This document shows, piece by piece, positions 45,267-54,268 of a stretch of DNA of 64,000 nt. The notes below the pieces were generated by a model. It searched no databases. It was not told where the DNA came from and was given only the letters and a program-made list of their open reading frames with translations. The number at the start of each line of letters is the position of its first letter. Position 1 is the first letter of the stretch. The stretch comes from CAZOEL01 sp964578835. GTDB taxonomy: Bacteria; Desulfobacterota; Syntrophobacteria; Syntrophobacterales; Syntrophobacteraceae. The position numbers were made by a program, and so were the translations under genes. The stretch spans positions 47,959 through 111,958 of the forward strand of contig CAZOEL010000009.1 of assembly GCA_964578835.1 (NCBI GenBank), written 5' to 3'.

Positions 45267-46835
45267 ATGAGCCAATCAGATCCTTTTTTTCGCCATCGAG
45301 AGACAGCAGAGGTAAGAGAGGAAGCTTGGCGAGCATTCGATGCTCTCCCGATTATTGTGGCTATGATCGGGCCTGGCGGCCCTATTAAGCTGGTCAACAG
45401 CGCTTGGTGGCGGTTTGCAAAACAGAACAGCCTTGAGGATCTCTCGAGCATTTCTCCCGGCGTGAATTACCTCGATGTTTGCCGTAGAGCAGTCAAAGAT
45501 GGGGATGAATCGGCTAGAGCGGCTCTTGAAGGCATTGAATCAGTGCTTCGAGGCGGAGTCGATGAATTCATGCTGGAATACCCCTGCCATTCACCCGATA
45601 AGAAGCGCTGGTATCAGATGAAGGCTACGCCCGTTGGGGAAGGCGGCTGTGTGGTGATCGCTCACCTCGACATTACTGAGCGCAGAATGGCTGAGGAGGC
45701 TCTCCGTGAGAGTTTTGAGCGATACCGGGTGCTCTATGAGGATAACCCGGCCATGTACTTTACAGTCGATTCCCGTGGGACCGTGCTCTCGGTCAACAGA
45801 TTCGGAGCAGAGCAGCTGGGCTACAGCGTCGAGGAACTGGAAGGGCAACCGATCCTGCCCCTCTTCCACCCGGAGGACAGGGAGTCCGTCAGCAAGCAGC
45901 TTGAGCTCTGCCTTAATAACCCCAAGGAGTTGGCTCTGCGGGAGTTTCGAAAAGTCCGCAAAGATGGAGGCATCCTGTGGGTGAAGCTGGCAGCGAGCGC
46001 CGTCTCATGGGGAGATGAGAAAGAGGAGATTCTAATCGTTTGCGGAGACATCACGGATCGCAAGCTTTTTGAGCAAGAGCTTAAAGAGAATGCCGAGAAG
46101 CTTGAGCGCAGCAATAAAGACCTCCAGGAGTTCGCCTTCATTGCCTCCCATGACCTGCAGGAGCCGCTTCGGAAGGTCCGATCCTTCGGCAGTCGTTTGA
46201 TCGAAAAACATAGAGCTTATCTTAACGAGGAAGGGCGTGACTACCTCGATCGCATGCTGAATGCGACAAAGCGCATGTCGCAGATGGTTGAATCCCTGCT
46301 CACATACTCCCGCGTGGCGACAAGAGCGGAAGAGTTCCAAAAGATCGATCTCACCCGACTGGTTCAAGAAGTGGCGGGCGATCTCGAGGTCTCTATAGAA
46401 AAGAGTGGTGGACGAGTCGAGGTGGGAGAGCTTCCGGAAATCGAGGCCGACCAAATTCAGATGCAGCAACTTTTCATGAACCTTATCGGCAACTCTCTCA
46501 AGTTCCACAGACAGGGAGAGCCGCCGGTAATCCGCGTCTCGACCGAACATGCCGCCAGTTGTCAAGCTGCCGGTGAAGGACGAATGACAACTCGATGCCG
46601 CATCTTCATCGAAGATAACGGAATAGGCTTTGATGAAAAACACCTCGACCGGATATTTTCACTTTTCCAAAGACTGCACGGTCGAAGCGAGTTTGAAGGG
46701 GCAGGCATGGGGCTTGCCATTTGCAGGAAGATTGTCGAACGACATGGAGGGAGCATCACGGCTAAGAGCAAGCCAGGAGAGGGATCGACATTTATAATCA
46801 CGCTGCCTCTCAAACAACCTAAGCCGGAAGCATAG
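45267..46835 (+). CDS. Cytosolic PAS-PAS histidine kinase (phytochrome-type H-box)
   Basis: 522 residues. PAS 1 (about 20-130, with LEYPCHSPDKKRWYQMKATP) closely resembles the second PAS of the hybrid kinase at 1190, which has LEYPCHSPGERRWFMMTVTP. PAS 2 spans about 145-270. HisKA has FIASHDLQEPLRKVRSFGSR and HATPase has LIGNSLKFHRQG, IEDNGIGFDEKHLDRIFSLF and GAGMGLAICRKIVERHGG. No TM helix is seen. No receiver gene adjoins it; the orphan Rcp1-like receiver at 20127 is a candidate partner. GGAAGAGG about eight bases before the ATG at 45267 supports this start. Confidence 0.92.
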   Translation: MSQSDPFFRHRETAEVREEAWRAFDALPIIVAMIGPGGPIKLVNSAWWRFAKQNSLEDLSSISPGVNYLDVCRRAVKDGDESARAALEGIESVLRGGVDEFMLEYPCHSPDKKRWYQMKATPVGEGGCVVIAHLDITERRMAEEALRESFERYRVLYEDNPAMYFTVDSRGTVLSVNRFGAEQLGYSVEELEGQPILPLFHPEDRESVSKQLELCLNNPKELALREFRKVRKDGGILWVKLAASAVSWGDEKEEILIVCGDITDRKLFEQELKENAEKLERSNKDLQEFAFIASHDLQEPLRKVRSFGSRLIEKHRAYLNEEGRDYLDRMLNATKRMSQMVESLLTYSRVATRAEEFQKIDLTRLVQEVAGDLEVSIEKSGGRVEVGELPEIEADQIQMQQLFMNLIGNSLKFHRQGEPPVIRVSTEHAASCQAAGEGRMTTRCRIFIEDNGIGFDEKHLDRIFSLFQRLHGRSEFEGAGMGLAICRKIVERHGGSITAKSKPGEGSTFIITLPLKQPKPEA

Positions 46836-47371
46836 GGTAGCAAACCAGAGTCGATACGGACAGGAGGAACCATCAGGCACGGAGACCTGCAAGATGTGGT
46901 AATAACGGATGAATCTCTACGCCTGATTCTGTGGGTGTGGACTCTCAATTGCGGAGTTCAACCCAAGTGATGAACAACTGCCCCTGCTCATCTCTAAACT
47001 CGGGACGCTCTCAGAGGCGCTAATTCTAGTTTGCTCGTTCAATCGTCTTCTCTCCCCTCCAGCGCCTGCGCAAGCAGGATAAATACCTAATCAGCAGTTT
47101 CGGAGAGACGCAGGTGAGGCAAGATCCCATCAGAAGCAACTCTATCCAACCGCAGAATTGAAAGCTGGGCTTGATGCAGCATCGAGGGCATCGTCTAAAG
47201 GACGGAGACCAAAACACTTATTCCACAGAACTCATCTCTCTTATCTCGCGATATGAACCTTCACTTCGCGCCCGCCTGGGGAAGATCGCTCCTGCTCGAT
47301 CATGAATCGCACAGCGGTAAGCACCACTACGTGAAAGACAAGACCGATCAAGGCATAGAACTGATCCTTAT
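46836..47371. other. Intergenic region left of the inverted-repeat segment
   Basis: No convincing gene. A 55-codon frame at 47253-47420 runs through the left inverted repeat but lacks a ribosome site. No terminator was identified after the kinase gene. Confidence 0.35.
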
Positions 47372-47601
47372 ACTCGATGATCAAGTTTTTTTATTGGCAG
47401 GGAAGTCTGTTTTTTCTTGACACCACCAAACCTCGATATGCAAAGGTTTGGGTCATATCCCCTTTCAGCGAAGACATATTGAAATGGGGTTTTCTGGTGC
47501 TCATTGGACTGAAACCTCATTGTGACTGCGAGCTAAAGTCGCTTCAGAGCATGTCAAGCAAAAATGACATGACCGCCGAATTAAAAACTTGATCATCGAG
47601 T
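47372..47601. repeat. 192-bp segment bounded by perfect 19-bp inverted repeats
   Basis: ACTCGATGATCAAGTTTTT (47372-47390) is the exact reverse complement of 47583-47601. Inside are smaller inverted pairs, including CATGTCA/TGACATG near 47550-47572 and AAACCT/AGGTTT near 47437-47458. The right repeat overlaps the first codons of the recombinase frame at 47589. No target-site duplication flanks the pair, so it looks more like recombinase sites or an invertible segment than a transposon. Confidence 0.75.
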
Positions 47602-48302
47602 GGAAGGTCTATGACGTGGCGGAAGACCAGGATAGGGTTATGCTCACCGCACTGTTGCATACGGCAGCAAGGCGAGGCGAAGTTTACGGCCTCAAGTGGA
47701 AGGACGTCAATTTCGATGCCCGTGAGATTGCACTGAAGACTCGCAAGACGAAAGACGGTTCTGTCAGGAAGGACTGGATTCCGCTTACCGATGAGCTTTT
47801 TGAAAGCCTTTGGGCTCATCGGCAGCATTCGAACGGCAGCGAGTACGTGTTCACGCAAAGGGTTGGGCGACACAACGGCAAGCGTTACGTGGAGAACCGG
47901 GGCTTTCCCCAGGAACTTTGCGAAAAGGCTGGCGTCAAATCATTCGGTTGCCACGGGATCAGAGGGCTAACAGCTACCATACTGGTGAAGAGCGGTGAGG
48001 ACATGAAGACTGTCCAGGAAATATTGAGACACCGCAAGCTGGCCACAACCGAACGATACGTCCGCAAGACGACCGGGCAGGCGCGAAGGGCATTGATGAC
48101 TTTGGAAGGTAGGTCTAAAGCAAGACTGCGCAAGCCTGTAGAGGGTGTCGAGCCCCCTAAAAAGCCCCCTGTGGCTGTTGTGCAGCCTTCAGAACAATCT
48201 AAATCTCATATTCAGCCTCCAACTCGTGAAGGTGGCAAAGGCAATTTTTGTTTTTTCTCGCCAAATGAAGAAGGGGAAAATCTTCCCGGGATTATTCACT
48301 AA
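47589..48302 (+). CDS. Tyrosine recombinase catalytic domain without the N-terminal domain
   Basis: 237 residues. The catalytic set is visible: Arg in LHTAARRGEVYGLKWKDVNF, Lys in RKTKDGS, H-x2-R in FGCHGIRGLTATIL (the usual HAIRH becomes HGIRG), His in ILRHRKLATTERYV and nucleophile Tyr in the same block. The core-binding domain expected before the first Arg is absent: the frame starts at a TTG inside the right arm of the inverted repeat. The C-terminus ends in a Pro-rich tail. The protein is probably truncated, though it lies where an integrase should, 88 bp from the tRNA-Asp scar. Confidence 0.82.
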   Translation: MIIEWKVYDVAEDQDRVMLTALLHTAARRGEVYGLKWKDVNFDAREIALKTRKTKDGSVRKDWIPLTDELFESLWAHRQHSNGSEYVFTQRVGRHNGKRYVENRGFPQELCEKAGVKSFGCHGIRGLTATILVKSGEDMKTVQEILRHRKLATTERYVRKTTGQARRALMTLEGRSKARLRKPVEGVEPPKKPPVAVVQPSEQSKSHIQPPTREGGKGNFCFFSPNEEGENLPGIIH

Positions 48303-48329
48303 ATTAGAGCCCGAGCCCCCTAAACGGCG

Positions 48330-48357
48330 AAAGCCAGAGGCGGCAACCTCTGGCTTT
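48330..48357. terminator. Hairpin after the recombinase gene
   Basis: AAAGCCAGAGG and CCTCTGGCTTT form a perfect 11-bp stem with a six-base loop, 28 bp after the recombinase stop. As a symmetrical stem with A and T flanks it can terminate in either direction. Confidence 0.8.
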
Positions 48358-48366
48358 CTATGTAAC

Positions 48367-48389
48367 CCCTTGGATTAAGGGCTTTTTTT
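48367..48389 (+). terminator. Second intrinsic terminator
   Basis: CCCTT and AAGGG form a five-bp stem with a five-base loop, followed by seven T. It lies directly between the first hairpin and the tRNA scar. Confidence 0.65.
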
Positions 48390-48390
48390 C

Positions 48391-48435
48391 TGGCGGGGTG
48401 GAAGGGACTTGAACCCTCGGCCTCCGGCGTGACAG
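48391..48435 (-). other. 3' half of tRNA-Asp(GTC), attachment-site scar
   Basis: On the minus strand this 45-base stretch reads from the anticodon loop CTGTCAC (anticodon GTC), through anticodon stem GCCGG, T-arm GGGTTCAAGTCCC and acceptor strand CCACCCC to the encoded GCCA end. Upstream of the anticodon loop the tRNA sequence stops abruptly, so this is a copy of the 3' half only. Integrative elements that target tRNA genes leave this kind of duplicate. The geometry places the element on the higher-coordinate side, with the full tRNA expected beyond the window. Confidence 0.85.
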
Positions 48436-48604
48436 ATGTAGGGCGTCGAGGTAACTTATTGAATTTACTTGTTTGGGGATGTCATAAATCGTGCTATTTT
48501 ATCCATGAAACGCAACCTATCCGCAACCATTTGCCGCACCTTGCCGCTTAGGCATAAAACTGTTAAATAGCCATCTTTAGCAACATGATAGACCGCGAGT
48601 CATA

Positions 48605-50050
48605 ATGGAAGTCCAACCATTATGGCTCTTCTTTTTGGTGGCTATGACAGTAAGGAGGCAAAGCAGGCATATGCCGTCCTCATTCGATGAACAAGCTCCG
48701 AACACCAGGCAGTTGCAGCGGAACATTGCAGGCTTATCCGATACCCCCCTGCCCTCTTATGATCTTCCTGATCTGCTTTGCGCGCCCGGTCATGAATTCA
48801 TTTTTTCAACTACAAGGGAACTCTTCCGTTACGGATCTCAAGGGCTGGAAAATGCTGCTGAGGATTTTGACGAGGACTTATTTTTCGAGTCGCTGATTAG
48901 GGGCGCTGGACATCTCAATGTCTTCACGATGATGCTGGCTGCCATGGGAAAATACATCATCCACCTGTGGTTGATCAGATCCTGGTTCCTTCCGCATCAG
49001 TCAGGCGCATACCCTCATGTAGGTGAAGCACAATTGGGGCTTGCTGTATTCGATTGGGAAGGCATGGCAGATGTCGAGATTCCGGTGCTGGGCCACCTCG
49101 TATTTGAGTCGTGGTGGGTGCATCGTTTTCTTGGAATGGCTATATCTTTGGGCGTATCGTACTTGAACCTGGTTCCATTGTACTGGATTCCCATGAAAGG
49201 CAACAAAATAGTGAAAGACTCCGGATGGCTTCAGGCCCACAAGGAATTGCAGGGAAGGCGTGATGACTTCCCTTACGGGCTGAAAATGCACCAAAGCGCA
49301 CACGGCCCAAGGATTCATGCTATTCCAAACCCGATGGCTGCCGAGGCCCTCATTGAGCGCACAATTTCCGAAATGTGCGAGCATGAACGTAGCATCCGAT
49401 TTCTCCTCGAAGAAGTCTCCAAATCCTGGGAACTCCTACTTTCATTTGACCGTCTTGACGACCAAACGACCAATGAACTCCTGCACGGCATCATGGTGTC
49501 TCAAGTCCTTGCCTGGCCGCAGGGCTTGAAGGGCGACTCAAAGCTAAAAGCAGCCATTGCAGCCCGAAGATACAGCCAGGACAAGACGAACCCCGCCGCT
49601 AAAGCAAGAGTCGAGGAACTGGATAGAGCCCTCGACAGGGCGCAAGATAGCTCCTGTGGATATGGAAGAGGCTATAGGCAGCTTCCCGAAAAAGAGCTTG
49701 ATGAGAAGGCCCAAAAGAGGATCGACTCCATCCTTCCTGAACTGCAGGAATTTTTCACAAAGTTCGCCTGGCCTGTAAAGGATCAAGAACAGCAGGAGAA
49801 GGCTGCCAACAAGCATACCTGGACATGCTTATCGCCAAAGGATTGGGATTTTGTTTGGGAACAATATGGCGAAAGAAGCGATCGGTATGGGTTTTGCGCT
49901 GCAATCGTGCAAAGATACCTTGAAAGGACCATCAGTCGATCATACGGGCTTGACCCGATCCTCCTTTACACGAGACAATTTGTAGCCGCCCTCCCAAAAT
50001 CAAAGCGCGTCTCCTCATCACCCAAAAAACGTAAGCCATCGGTAAAATAG
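48605..50050 (+). CDS. Hypothetical protein of the integrated element
   Basis: Up to 481 residues; not recognised. A hydrophobic patch (LNVFTMMLAAMGKYIIHLWL, about 103-122) and another (HRFLGMAISLGVSYLNLVPL, about 180-199) could be buried or membrane-associated; the C-terminus is charged and ends in a basic tail (SKRVSSSPKKRKPSVK). The start is uncertain: an ATG at 48671 follows AAGGAGG by 12 bases and would remove a 22-residue hydrophobic lead. It is the first gene inside the element, next to the attachment site, where accessory or defence cargo is often found, but no such function can be shown. Confidence 0.6.
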   Translation: MEVQPLWLFFLVAMTVRRQSRHMPSSFDEQAPNTRQLQRNIAGLSDTPLPSYDLPDLLCAPGHEFIFSTTRELFRYGSQGLENAAEDFDEDLFFESLIRGAGHLNVFTMMLAAMGKYIIHLWLIRSWFLPHQSGAYPHVGEAQLGLAVFDWEGMADVEIPVLGHLVFESWWVHRFLGMAISLGVSYLNLVPLYWIPMKGNKIVKDSGWLQAHKELQGRRDDFPYGLKMHQSAHGPRIHAIPNPMAAEALIERTISEMCEHERSIRFLLEEVSKSWELLLSFDRLDDQTTNELLHGIMVSQVLAWPQGLKGDSKLKAAIAARRYSQDKTNPAAKARVEELDRALDRAQDSSCGYGRGYRQLPEKELDEKAQKRIDSILPELQEFFTKFAWPVKDQEQQEKAANKHTWTCLSPKDWDFVWEQYGERSDRYGFCAAIVQRYLERTISRSYGLDPILLYTRQFVAALPKSKRVSSSPKKRKPSVK

Positions 50051-50176
50051 CACAAATAGTCTCCTCTAACCACGGTTTAGGTCTCCCGATCTAGGCCGTT
50101 ACCATCCCTTCCTCGCCTGCGTTATCTTCAGTTCGCAACAAAGCAGTACAAATTATGAAGATAGTGGAGGCGTTAA

Positions 50177-50446
50177 ATGGCATCAAAGCAAATGGCAGTC
50201 ACTCGGGAATACCTGTCCATCAAGGAGCTTGCGGTATATTCGGGCATTTCCGAGAGATCACTTCGATACTACCTCAAGGACCCCGTAAATCCCATCCCAC
50301 ACCATCGGTTTGGCCGTGGCGGAAAGCTAATCAAGGTGAAGCGATCCGATTTCGACAAATGGGCTGATAGCCAAAGGGGGGATTGCGGCAACCTTGTCGA
50401 TAACATCGTTAACGAGGTTCTCTGCAGGAAGAAATTAAAGAGGTAG
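50177..50446 (+). CDS. Excisionase-like helix-turn-helix protein (HTH_17/AlpA type)
   Basis: 89 residues. REYLSIKELAVYSGISERSL RYYLKDP matches the winged-helix of Xis/AlpA-type proteins, and FGRGGKLIKVKRSDFDKWAD is the usual second half. These bind attachment-site DNA or activate element genes. GGAGG seven bases before the ATG at 50177 supports the start. Confidence 0.82.
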   Translation: MASKQMAVTREYLSIKELAVYSGISERSLRYYLKDPVNPIPHHRFGRGGKLIKVKRSDFDKWADSQRGDCGNLVDNIVNEVLCRKKLKR

Positions 50447-50674
50447 TTAACAATATCACCCGACTGTAGCCAGCCGATACGTAGGCCAACAAGCAAGGAT
50501 TACCCATAGGGGGGTTGGATGAGGGTGATAGACAAAAGCCAGAAAGGAGACATTTGTGGAAGCACACAGTGGATTTGACACATCGTAGAAGTCTTACTTC
50601 AATCCAGCAATCTAATGACATAGGGCGCATATCGGCTTAAAACAACCATATGCAGACCCAATAACATGAAGGAC

Positions 50675-50700
50675 CCCACTTATTTTATGTTTGAGGTGGG
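50675..50700 (+). terminator. Weak terminator-like hairpin
   Basis: CCCACTT and AGGTGGG form a seven-pair stem with one G-T pair and a 12-base loop, followed by ACCTTTCTT. It separates the excisionase-like gene from the helicase gene. Confidence 0.3.
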
Positions 50701-50742
50701 ACCTTTCTTCAAGATTCATCGTAAAAGGCAGTACGTAACAAA

Positions 50743-52332
50743 ATGGACAACATTAACAGGTTATCGATTCCTGACGCCATAAGGGATGAAGTCAGGAAAA
50801 TAGTTGAGGACGAACGTCGCATACTCAAGCTTACACAGGGTAGTAGGGATGGCTCCTCTGAGGGCAACATAGAATTGGAGCAGTCCTTTTTGCCACAGGA
50901 AGAGGTTGAAAGCGCAATGACCTCCGAGCAGGACGGCGATGCGAGGCTCTTCATCGTGTTAAACCAGGATCATTTGTGCTTCGACCATGCTGCAGCGAGG
51001 TGGTTTAAATGGAATGATCACTTTTGGATTGAGGATAGGAAAAATGAGGCTCTAACTGCAACCGAGAAGGTCTTGGCCGTTTATAAGGAAGCGGTAAAAC
51101 GGCTAAACTGGAGGAGACTGACTTCGGCAAAACAAGGGAAGATTCATGAAGAGAAGGAAGATGCCGCATTGATAGGGCGGTACATGAGAAAGATAGGGTT
51201 ACTCCAGAAAATACAGTGGAAGCAAGCTGTGTTGACCCTGGCTGCTGCGGGAGAAAAATCACTTGGCATTACTGGGGATGAGTGGGATGCCGACCCATGG
51301 CTCCTCGGATGCGAGAATGGAGTGCTCGATCTTAAAACAGGCATCCTTCGCGCAGGAAAGCAGTCGGACTACCTCAAGACCGTGTGCCCGACAGAATGGA
51401 AGGGCCTCGATGAGAAAGCGCCGACATGGGAGAAGTTCCTCGCAGACACCTTCAATAGCGACATGGAGCTGATCCGTTATCTGCAAAGACTCTTTGGCTA
51501 TGCGATCACGGGGCTTACCACCGAGCACATCTTCCCGATCATGTGGGGGCAGGGAAGAAACGGCAAAGGCACACTCCTTGAAACCCTTCACCATGTCCTT
51601 GGAGCGATCTCAGGACCCATCCAGGCCGAGATGCTCCTCGATCAGAAATTTTCCGCATCCAGCGCAGGACCACGATCTGATATTATCTCACTCCGTGGCC
51701 GCCGTCTTGCTTGGGCCTCGGAAACCGATGAAGGGCGCAAGCTCAATATCGGGAAGGTGAAATGGCTATCAGGAGGGGATACACTTACAGCGCGGGAGCC
51801 CTACGGGAAGAGGGAGGTGAGCTTCAAGGCGACCCATACCCTCTTTCTCCTTACAAACCACAGGCCCAGGGTGGATGGCAACGAGTATGCCGTGTGGAAG
51901 CGACTCATTCTGATCCCCTTTGAGTTCTCCTTTGTCGATAATCCCGAGAAGGCCAATGAGCGCAAGCGAGATCCGCAGCTTCCCGAAAAGCTCAAGGCCG
52001 AAGCCTCGGGGATCATAGCTTGGCTTGTGCGGGGATGCCTTGCCTGGCAGAAGGAGGGACTGTCTCCTCCCCAAGTGGTGCGGGATGCAACGGCAGAGTA
52101 CCAAGGCGAAGAAGACATCATGGGCCACTTCCTTGATGCCTGTTGCCATATCAATCCCAAGTATCGGGTTTCTGCAGGAGCCCTGTACAAGGAGTACCAG
52201 GTTTGGTGCGATGAAAACGGCCATAGGCCTCTTAGCGCCACAAAGTTTGGGAAACGCCTTAAAGATCGGTTTCAGTCGGAAACGAGCGGCTGCGTCTACT
52301 ACCTTGGCTTAGCCCTCAAGACAGGTCGCTAG
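50743..52332 (+). CDS. Phage/plasmid SF3 helicase (D5_N/P4-alpha type)
   Basis: 529 residues. The D5_N domain spans about 150-250 (LGCENGVLDLKTGIL); the AAA+ SF3 core follows with Walker A in MWGQGRNGKGTLLETLHHVL, motif B region ASETDEGRKLNIGKVKWLSG and motif C in HTLFLLTNHRPRVDG. It ends with a winged-helix-like C-terminus (RVSAGALYKEYQVWCDENGH). Such proteins unwind DNA at phage or satellite origins. The primase function that P4 alpha carries at its N-terminus is here in a separate downstream gene. Confidence 0.92.
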   Translation: MDNINRLSIPDAIRDEVRKIVEDERRILKLTQGSRDGSSEGNIELEQSFLPQEEVESAMTSEQDGDARLFIVLNQDHLCFDHAAARWFKWNDHFWIEDRKNEALTATEKVLAVYKEAVKRLNWRRLTSAKQGKIHEEKEDAALIGRYMRKIGLLQKIQWKQAVLTLAAAGEKSLGITGDEWDADPWLLGCENGVLDLKTGILRAGKQSDYLKTVCPTEWKGLDEKAPTWEKFLADTFNSDMELIRYLQRLFGYAITGLTTEHIFPIMWGQGRNGKGTLLETLHHVLGAISGPIQAEMLLDQKFSASSAGPRSDIISLRGRRLAWASETDEGRKLNIGKVKWLSGGDTLTAREPYGKREVSFKATHTLFLLTNHRPRVDGNEYAVWKRLILIPFEFSFVDNPEKANERKRDPQLPEKLKAEASGIIAWLVRGCLAWQKEGLSPPQVVRDATAEYQGEEDIMGHFLDACCHINPKYRVSAGALYKEYQVWCDENGHRPLSATKFGKRLKDRFQSETSGCVYYLGLALKTGR

Positions 52333-52341
52333 CAAATCATC

Positions 52342-52447
52342 GGAGGGTTCGGAGGGTTGGAGGCTTTTTAGGCAAACTTTCCTATGAATATTCGATTTTT
52401 CATTTCTGAAAGTTTCCTGAAAAACCCTCCAAGTCTCCAGACCCTCC
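52342..52447. repeat. Long imperfect inverted repeat (two 40-bp arms) between helicase and primase genes
   Basis: The arm at 52342-52381 matches the reverse complement of 52408-52447 at 32 of 40 positions, around a 26-base AT-rich loop. The arms contain repeated GGAGGGT units. It begins 10 bp after the helicase stop and ends 19 bp before the primase ATG. It could be a replication-origin element, a single-strand initiation site or an RNA stem controlling primase translation. Confidence 0.75.
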
Positions 52448-52466
52448 AGAAAGTGGACCCCAGAAG

Positions 52467-53516
52467 ATGACCATTCTTGATCTGCTCCGCACAGACGGAA
52501 TCAGCGCCAAGAAAGCAGCCTCGACTCGTGGCGGGGAGTACGCATCCCCATGCCCCATGTGTGGCGGCAAAGACCGTTTCCGATCCTGGCCAGAAGAGGG
52601 AGACGGAGGAAAATGGTGGTGCCGTCAGTGCGGTAAGGGCGGAGACCTCATCCAGTACCTTCGTGACGTTCGTGGGCTTCCATTTCGCGAGGCCTGTAAC
52701 CTCCTTGGCAAAGAGGTCGGCAGCGACAGCTTTACTTCGTCCACGCACAAGGATCGTAGCAGCACGCAATGGGAGCCACGGGACTCATCCCCCCCACCCG
52801 ATTCATGGGCTGCAAAGGCTTCAATGCTCGTTGCCTGGGCTGAAGATCAATTATGGTCGGAGAACGGAAAAGAAATCCAGCGCTGGCTGCTAAAAGAGCG
52901 CGGACTCACCGACACTACGATAAAGGACATGCGCCTTGGCTGGATTCCCAAGGATCTCAGGCGGGAACGGGAGGATTGGGGATTGCCACGGCAGCTAAAG
53001 GACAACGGAAAGCCTAAGTCGTTGTGGATTCCCATGGGTCTTGTGATCCCCTACTCACTCGATAATGGGATTGTCAAAGTCAAGATTCGCCGTTCTGATC
53101 CCGCGCATGGCCCCAGGTATTATCTTCTGCCAGGCTCAAGCACGACCCCGATGATCATTGGAGCCCACAAGAAATCCATAGTGGTCGTTGAAAGCGAGCT
53201 CGATGCAATCCTCATCCATCAAGAGGCTGGAGATCTTGTTGGAGTTGTGGCCCTTGGCTCAGCTCAGGTGCGGCCAGACCGTGAGGCCATGAGGTCCTTG
53301 GAGATTGCCGAGGCTATTCTCGTGGCGCTCGATCTCGACATGGCTGGAGCAAAAGAGACATGGAGGTGGTGGATGAAGCGCTTTGAGAAGGCGTTCCGAT
53401 GGTCTCCTATTCGAGGCAAGGACCCTGGTGAGATGTGGAAATCGGATGTAAGTATTAGAGCATGGATTGAGGCTGGAATAGCTGAAGCCCACGAACAGGA
53501 CCGATCATTAGGCTAG
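52467..53516 (+). CDS. DNA primase with CHC2 zinc finger and TOPRIM domain
   Basis: 349 residues. The zinc motif is SPCPMCGGKDRFRSW with KWWCRQCGKGGDLI; TOPRIM shows the Glu in IVVVESELDAILIHQEAG and the DxD-like ALDLDMAGAKE. This makes RNA primers for the element's replication. An insertion of about 80 residues separates the zinc finger from TOPRIM. It follows the helicase gene, with the long hairpin between them. Confidence 0.92.
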   Translation: MTILDLLRTDGISAKKAASTRGGEYASPCPMCGGKDRFRSWPEEGDGGKWWCRQCGKGGDLIQYLRDVRGLPFREACNLLGKEVGSDSFTSSTHKDRSSTQWEPRDSSPPPDSWAAKASMLVAWAEDQLWSENGKEIQRWLLKERGLTDTTIKDMRLGWIPKDLRREREDWGLPRQLKDNGKPKSLWIPMGLVIPYSLDNGIVKVKIRRSDPAHGPRYYLLPGSSTTPMIIGAHKKSIVVVESELDAILIHQEAGDLVGVVALGSAQVRPDREAMRSLEIAEAILVALDLDMAGAKETWRWWMKRFEKAFRWSPIRGKDPGEMWKSDVSIRAWIEAGIAEAHEQDRSLG

Positions 53517-53728
53517 GCGCGGTGTCAATTCTGAGGCTCCTTTACCCCGAGAATATACCGTCAAGCTCAAGACGATCGAACTCGATTGACTCGCCATCAT
53601 TTTTGTCCCTGGCGCGGTGTTGAGGAGCATAAAAGACGAGGGGATTCGCAAGGTCTTGTGAGGGAGCGCCTCCACATCTGAGGGAAAGACGAATCGGAAG
53701 AAAGCACGTCGGAAGCGGAATAACGTCA

Positions 53729-54268
53729 TCAATGATTTACGAACCAACTTGAGAAGTCATCCAATAGCTGGGCATTTCGCGACTCTTCATCTACGGCTTC
53801 TAGGTCGGCCAATGGAAGATCGAACTCCTTCTTATCAGAAATACGGCGGACATGAACCAAGGGTTCCCCCATATCGCCAAATTCATCATGGAAATCCATG
53901 ATCTCAAACTCATCGGTATACGAGGGACGGGTTTTCTTCAGCTTCTCGTACTCGGATTTCTTCCCAGGCCCGATTACGTAATACTCCTCCCAGCTAAAAT
54001 CCTCTCTCCCCGTTACGATGCAGGGAAGCGCGAGGTTCTCTTTCAGGTAGTCGAGGTATCTTGAAAGAGTCTCATCACTGACGCTGATATCATCATCCTC
54101 TTTAGCACCCAAGGCTTCCAGGATTCTCCTGTCCTCTTCAGCATATTTGGAGCGGTTCTTTTCTGCGATCTCTTTGAGCAGCTTCAACTGGTCACGCTCC
54201 TTAGCCGTTGGAACGATGCCGATATGTCTACCTTTTTTGAGCTTCTTAGGTCCAGGCGTTCTTTTCAT
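53729..54268 (-). CDS. CcbP-like calcium-binding protein family (PF11535 type)
   Basis: About 179 residues. The C-terminal 130 residues show DETLSRYLDYLKENLALPCI, WEEYYVIGPGKKSEYEKLKK and LPLADLEAVDEESRNAQLLD DFSSWFVNH, the pattern of the CcbP calcium-binding family. The N-terminus is basic (KRTPGPKKLKKGRH). AGGGGG lies five bases before the ATG at 54268. It is transcribed against its neighbours, so it is probably cargo rather than part of the replication module. Confidence 0.8.
   Translation of the reverse strand: MKRTPGPKKLKKGRHIGIVPTAKERDQLKLLKEIAEKNRSKYAEEDRRILEALGAKEDDDISVSDETLSRYLDYLKENLALPCIVTGREDFSWEEYYVIGPGKKSEYEKLKKTRPSYTDEFEIMDFHDEFGDMGEPLVHVRRISDKKEFDLPLADLEAVDEESRNAQLLDDFSSWFVNH

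Noticed and set aside
47253..47420. 55-codon frame running into the left inverted repeat
   Set aside because: No ribosome site, no motif, and it overlaps the repeat; likely chance.
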